This document shows, piece by piece, positions 59,308-64,000 of a DNA stretch of 64,000 bases. Position numbers and translations under genes: made by a program. The number at the start of each line of letters is the position of its first letter. Position 1 is the stretch's first letter. The DNA is from Theobroma cacao (taxonomy: Eukaryota; Streptophyta; Magnoliopsida; Malvales; Malvaceae), in assembly GCF_000208745.1 (NCBI RefSeq), contig NC_030859.1, forward strand, positions 2,361,601 to 2,425,600, written 5' to 3'. A model generated the notes under the pieces. That model searched no databases. It worked only from the letters and a program-made list of their open reading frames with translations, and was not told the origin of the DNA.

Positions 59308-62300
59308 TCAAGATGACACAACAACGTCATCCTTTCCATAGATACGCTGAAGTTCACGGGTGGCAGCTTGGTATGATGCTGAGAAAAGGAAGAAGGAATT
59401 CGAGTGAGAGAATCTATAAAAAGGACCTTTCAGGTATGCATCAGGTCAGTCAACTAAAACATCTACACTACCTTTCCAGATACGAAAGTTCTTCTGATTG
59501 ATTTGAGAACCTGTCACGTTTTGAATGACATCAAAAAGCAGCTCCTGTGGAGTGTTCTTGAGCTCTTGAACAACTGCATAGATGGTCTTTCCATTCTCAA
59601 AGTAAATATGATTATTGGGGTGTTTGGTCTTGCAATTAGCATGGCGCTCAAACTCATATGCATTCAGAGCCTGCATAATAAAATTTGAATGATAAGGCAA
59701 TGATAGTCAGATTTAATAATCTGCAGCTGGGAAAAGGGGAAGGGTGAGAGAAGCCGTGCAACTAAGAACATTTTTGGCTGACATCTTAGGAGGCTGAAAT
59801 GTACAGTGACTGTTTGCATTGCTTACTTTTTCAAACTTGCAGTCCTTGCAGCCACACATATACCCAGTCCCTTGTATATATCCTTTAAGACTTTTCTGCC
59901 AAGCAAAAGGTTACCTTGCATAAGTGAAATTCAATTAGTGAATATTTAAATGTAGAAAATAACTCACCTCCCGCGACCAGGAAACATACTTCACAGCAAC
60001 CCCATCAAGCATACCAGTTGATAACAAACTTTTGACATTGGAAGGGAAATTGTTTGGAGGAACCTTTTTAGCTGTCTTTGGTTCTTTATGTTTTGGGTTG
60101 GTATCAGTTCTAGAATTATGTTTAGGGGCATTATTTACATTTGAATTTGGATTCACCTCAACCAACTCTTTCTGGCTAAGCACTTCTGAAGCTTGTGCCG
60201 AATTCTGATTATTCATTAATAAGTCATAGCCACTAATAATACTGCCAGAGGGATTTGTCTCAGATTCATCATGGAAGCCCCCGAAAGAGATGGTGTTGCT
60301 CTCGCCCTTCTTGTAGTTTTGACCCATAGATAGAATGCTGGACTCTCCTTTGCCTTGAGTAGGAGCCATTGCTGTGATGTTACAATCTGCCTTATGATAG
60401 GATGATCCCATTGGTATGATAGTATCTTCTTCCTTATCAAAAGTGGGTGCCATTGAAATCAGGCTCTCATTTGGTTTACCATATGCAGGGGCCATCGAAA
60501 TGAAATTTTCCTGCCCCTTACCATAGGAGGAACTCAGTGACATTAAATTGGCATCCCCCTTCTCATACGACTGACCCATTGAAATAAAACTGCCATCCTC
60601 CTTTTCAAAAGCCTGACCCACCGACAAGATACTCTCATTTCCCTTGTTGTAATTGTGGCCCACAGATATGAAGTCGCCGTCTCTTTTATTGAAGGTGTGG
60701 CCCATTGAAATGAAATTGCCATCTGCCTTAGTAAATGTGGGGCCTATTGAGATGGTATTCTCATCTCCGCTACCATAAGTTGGGCCCAGCGATATAGCAT
60801 TGTTATCACTTTTACTGTAAACAGTAGACATTGAAACTGTGCTATTAACTCCTCTACTATATGCGTGCCCCATTGACGCTGGCATGCCATTGCTGGAATC
60901 TCTAACTTGATTGACTTTAACTTTCCTTATTCCACCAAAACTGAAACATGAAGACGGATCTTCAATGGTATGAGACATAGACAAACCCGCAGATGAACTA
61001 TTAACATATTGATCATCAAAATCCTTTCTTCCCATATTCATATTTCCACTGTCAACAGAAGACATGTTCCTATCAACCAAGTTGACAGTTCGCAAGGGCT
61101 CAGATCCAAATAGGCGGTCACTCAATTGGCTAGAAACTGACTGAAAACTGGAAGCATTGTGCCAAGGAGAAACATTGACGTCTGCAATTCCTGAAACTGG
61201 CCGGCTGTTAACTGATTCTATTGCTTGCTTCTTGTTGCTGAACAATTCTGGTGCAGCAGCATCCATAAACCACTGATGACCACGCTTTGGTTCAGTTCTT
61301 GAAGAATTATCGTAACCCATCTCTCCATTAGTTAGACACCCACCATCTCTTGGCAGCCAAAAACTTTTGTGCTGGAAAGACTGCCAAAATCAATAATACG
61401 AGCAATCTAAGTGGAAGCAATTATTATCTTATGACAACAAGAGTATCTGTACTGAGAAAAAAGAATCCTATCACATCACTAAATTCAACTCAAAAAATCA
61501 TGCCATCAGAAAATTAAGAGAGAAATAAAGATACCATTCATGGCTGTAGCCTATTCAACTTCTTAAGGTTCTAAAACTTCCCTTTTATTTCTCGCTGGAT
61601 GGACCTAATGCTGCCTGATATCAGCAATTTGTTAAAAACATAATAGAAAGACCATAAAATACAATTAGAGTAAGCATTGACACCAAAGATCTGGACCAAA
61701 AAAAAATTGCAGCATTTAGGTTGCAATAAACCTAGCCCAACATTCTCTTAAGATAAATGTTCTGAGGCTAACTATACATTAATTCTAGTGGGAAATATTA
61801 ACTTTCAAAAAAAATATGGGAAATATTGATATGGAGACAACTTTAGATTCATATAGTTTGTGGTGGGATCAGGTTTCTCATCCAAATATTTGGATCAGAA
61901 GTATGACATCCAAATGAGTAGGATCAAATAATACTATTAAATTCTATAGTAATGAAAAACTAAATAGTATAAACTCCATCAGAAATCCTGCAACATTCAA
62001 AGAGTTCATTCCTTTTCCTTTATATCTTAGCTTGCAATCTAAAAAAGGCATCAAAAGGATACAAGGCAAGTACAAGGGTAATCCATATCAGACCGGTAGC
62101 CCAAATAGAAGGCAGCATGGCTCACACAAGTGAGTTATCAACCTTACATAGTTTTTGTTGTTTCGTGTCAAGAAGCTCGTGCAAAAGTTAAGACGAAACA
62201 CTGACAAGTATTTACCAAAAGAATGACAGATGTTAATACAATAATGGTTTTATTTCTGCGTATTATGAATATATGCACCACCGCCATAAAATTGAAATGA

Positions 62301-63847
62301 TGAACGACCTGAAGTCTAGAAAAGCATGTCAAACCTACCAAATGTTCGTGTATTTATGTAAGTTATTGAATTTATACATTTTTCTGATGATGAACAAAAT
62401 GGTAAAGAAAAAAAGATTATTTTTGTTGTTTGATTAAGGAAAAAATTGATAAGAAATCTCATTTATATAAGGTGATGTATTTATACATTTTTCATGACAT
62501 TTTAGTAAGATGTATCTAGGTATCTGTCCCTACTTTTGGACTCTTTTGGGCCAGGTTTGCAAGTAAAAGTTTGAGCAAAAGGCGAGTCAACCATTTGGAC
62601 AATACCCATGTTGGATTCCATACCATAGTCCAAGTAACTTAGTTAATGCAAAATTGTCTCCGCTGAGAAAATTTGAGGAAATCATGAGCTAAAAATTCAG
62701 TTGACATAACGAAAAAATTAATCATTTAAATGATCTCCTTCCTTTTGTCAGTAGAGTACTTATTTTGCTTTAAGTCATTATTCTTGCTTATATGCATATC
62801 AAACAGAAATTATGCATATAAATCAACAACTAGTAAATTCAAGCAGTTTAGATCAGCATATCAATCACGTGTCAAAAAATTGCTAGTCAAGAAAGTTCCA
62901 AAATGGTCAAACCTAACATGAATCACCAAGTATGCATATCTGAGTCATGTAACTGTCACCATTGCTCTATTAAGAATTTAAATTCCAACAGATCCGCTTA
63001 TCATCTATGATATGCGATCATTGCCAACTACTTTTTAAAAGACATTTAAATTCCTTAAAGCTCTGAAATAATGGAATCTAACATAAATCAGCATATCTGC
63101 ACATTTCGGCGACGTGGGTAGTATGACTATGTTTATTTGGACATTTAGATTCCGCAAAGCTCCTAAATAACGGAACCTAACAGTAATCATCATATCTGCA
63201 GATCCAAGACAAGTGACCATTACTGATGACCCTTTTTAAGACATTTATATTCCTTAAAGCTCCAAAATAATGGAAACCAACACTAATCACCATATCTGCA
63301 TTTCTAAGGCATGTTATAATCATGATTATTTTTACTAATACAATTAAAGTTTCCAACATAATGGAACCAAAGATAAATCTCCATAGTTGGATATCTAAGG
63401 AATACGATCATCACAATTACAGCTATTAAAACACTTTAATTCCTCAGCTCCAACACAATTGAACTTAAAATAAATCAGCATATTTGCGTATCTAAGGCAC
63501 AAAATCATCTTAATTATGTTTATTTATAATTTAAATTCCTCACGGAAAGTCTTTCACTGTAAAGCCCAAGGTACCGTTCTATTAACAACATTCAACCTAG
63601 TGATACAAACTTATACATAATCCATGAAAGCACTTTAATCCATTCAAACAATGATAAAACAAACATGAATCAATACCGATCAAAATAAACCAAAATAAAC
63701 AATTAAACCTCCAAACAACCACTCATAACAAATGACAAAGAAGCAAAGAAAAAAAATTCAAAATCTTCAAGAAGACAGAGCCAAAACTTAAGCAAAACAT
63801 TTGCATGCAATGAATAGAGGCTTCGATAAGAGTTGCGATCGTACCAT
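59308..63847 (-). CDS. TDBD (Tify-domain-binding) protein with fourteen 14-residue repeats
   Basis: Minus-strand exons 63847-63845 (ATG only), 61380-59968, 59895-59827, 59670-59472 and 59378-59308 give 584 residues. After MSFQHKSFWLP comes a region of no known fold. Residues about 169-364 are tandem repeats of 14 residues with the pattern (I/L)SMG-xx(Y/F)xK-x(D/E)x. A charged Lys/Asn linker follows. The C-terminal part from about 446 (FPSNVKSLLSTGMLDGVAVK) resembles the TDBD domain known from NINJA and PHD-finger proteins, followed by a Cys-rich exon (CGCKDC) and FERHANCKTKHPNNHIYFENG. A nuclear or transcription-related role is inferred from that domain only. The start is inferred: the big exon is open only to its acceptor at 61381-61385 (GGCAG), and ATG|GTACG at 63847-63841 fits in phase. 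An internal ATG at 61320 is the fallback start (564 residues). Confidence 0.8.
60292..60879 (-). repeat. Coding tandem repeat, 42 bp unit, 14 copies
   Basis: Fourteen consecutive 14-residue units inside exon 2 of the gene above. The first is ASMGHAYSRGVNST, a central one is ISMGQSYEKGDANL and the last is LSMGQNYKKGESNT, followed by a partial unit ISFGGF. Every unit keeps the length with no indel. Conserved positions are the hydrophobic first residue, Ser2, Met/Val3, the aromatic at 7, Lys at 9 and an acidic or Asn residue near 11-13. DNA divergence between units shows that the array is old. Confidence 0.9.
61381..63844 (-). other. First intron of the TDBD-repeat gene
   Basis: Inferred 2.46 kb intron with donor GTACGA at 63844 and acceptor GGCAG at 61381-61385. 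It is AT-rich with no coding frames. It contains a diverged tandem repeat in its 5' part. The sequence beyond 63848 fits a 5' untranslated exon. Confidence 0.55.
62915..63560. repeat. Diverged tandem repeat, unit about 96-100 bp, in the first intron
   Basis: The landmark CA(G/T/C)CATATCTGC recurs near 63089, 63189 and 63288, and in changed form near 63381 and 63477. Each is followed by TCTAAGG-like sequence, an ACGATCAT-like stretch, TTTAAATTCCT and AATGGAA(C/T)C. Earlier, more diverged units appear near 62925 and 63000. No coding capacity; the small minus-strand open frames here simply repeat themselves. Confidence 0.65.
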
Positions 63848-64000
63848 TTCTCGCCAATCTTTCAACTCAATGAGTCAGTGAGTCACTCACTTGCAATCAA
63901 ACTCGCCTCCACTCAATAAAAAAACCAAGCTTCTTTGACCGTCAAAAACTCCTTCGGAAGATCAACGGACAAATCAATCAATTAGTCAAATCAATCGAAA

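Overview
This is nuclear DNA of a flowering plant, most likely a eudicot. Genes are split by short GT-AG introns, intergenic DNA is AT-rich, and the families present are plant ones: a receptor-like kinase, mitochondrial 2-oxoglutarate dehydrogenase E1, WAT1/MtN21-type EamA transporters and a TDBD-domain protein. The large insertions are plant transposable elements. I cannot name the species. Gene models were built by hand from splice signals, reading frame and comparison between paralogs inside the window; there is no transcript support.

Layout. (1) 1-1.8 kb: no confident gene, with a few exon-like fragments. (2) 1.8-3.8 kb, +: a receptor-like kinase with 7 exons whose catalytic HRD and DFG motifs are altered, so probably a pseudokinase. 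(3) 7.2-11.8 kb and 13.4-18.2 kb, +: two tandem 2-oxoglutarate dehydrogenase E1 genes with the same 8-exon structure; the first seven coding exons have identical lengths. (4) 20.8-57.7 kb, +: a WAT1-like transporter cluster of four complete 7-exon genes (20.8, 41.9, 50.7 and 56.1 kb) and one truncated pseudogene (45.3 kb). (5) 59.3-63.85 kb, -: a gene for a protein with about fourteen 14-residue tandem repeats and a C-terminal Tify-domain-binding (TDBD) region. Its start codon appears to be the last codon of the first exon, ahead of a 2.5 kb intron.

The WAT1 cluster grew by a direct segmental duplication. The block from intron 5 of WAT1 gene 1 through gene 2 (22.5-44.7 kb) is paralogous to 45.3-54.4 kb, which holds the pseudogene and gene 3. 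The copies differ in size because unit 1 received a chromodomain-type Ty3/gypsy element (24,977-33,210, minus) and an L1-type LINE (34,401-41,618, minus), while unit 2 received a hAT-like element (46,010-47,673) and another short insertion. For the gypsy and LINE elements, the other unit preserves the empty site, which fixes their ends and target duplications. The gypsy element was itself hit twice by LTRs of a second family, leaving two solo LTRs. WAT1 genes 2 and 3 are almost identical from the 5' leader to exon 5 but clearly diverged on both sides, which looks like gene conversion.

I see no operon-like functional link between the gene groups; they are ordinary neighbouring plant loci. The observations most worth following are the 14-residue repeat/TDBD protein, the conversion tract and splice-site decay in WAT1 gene 2, the altered kinase, and the dated sequence of insertions in the duplicated block.
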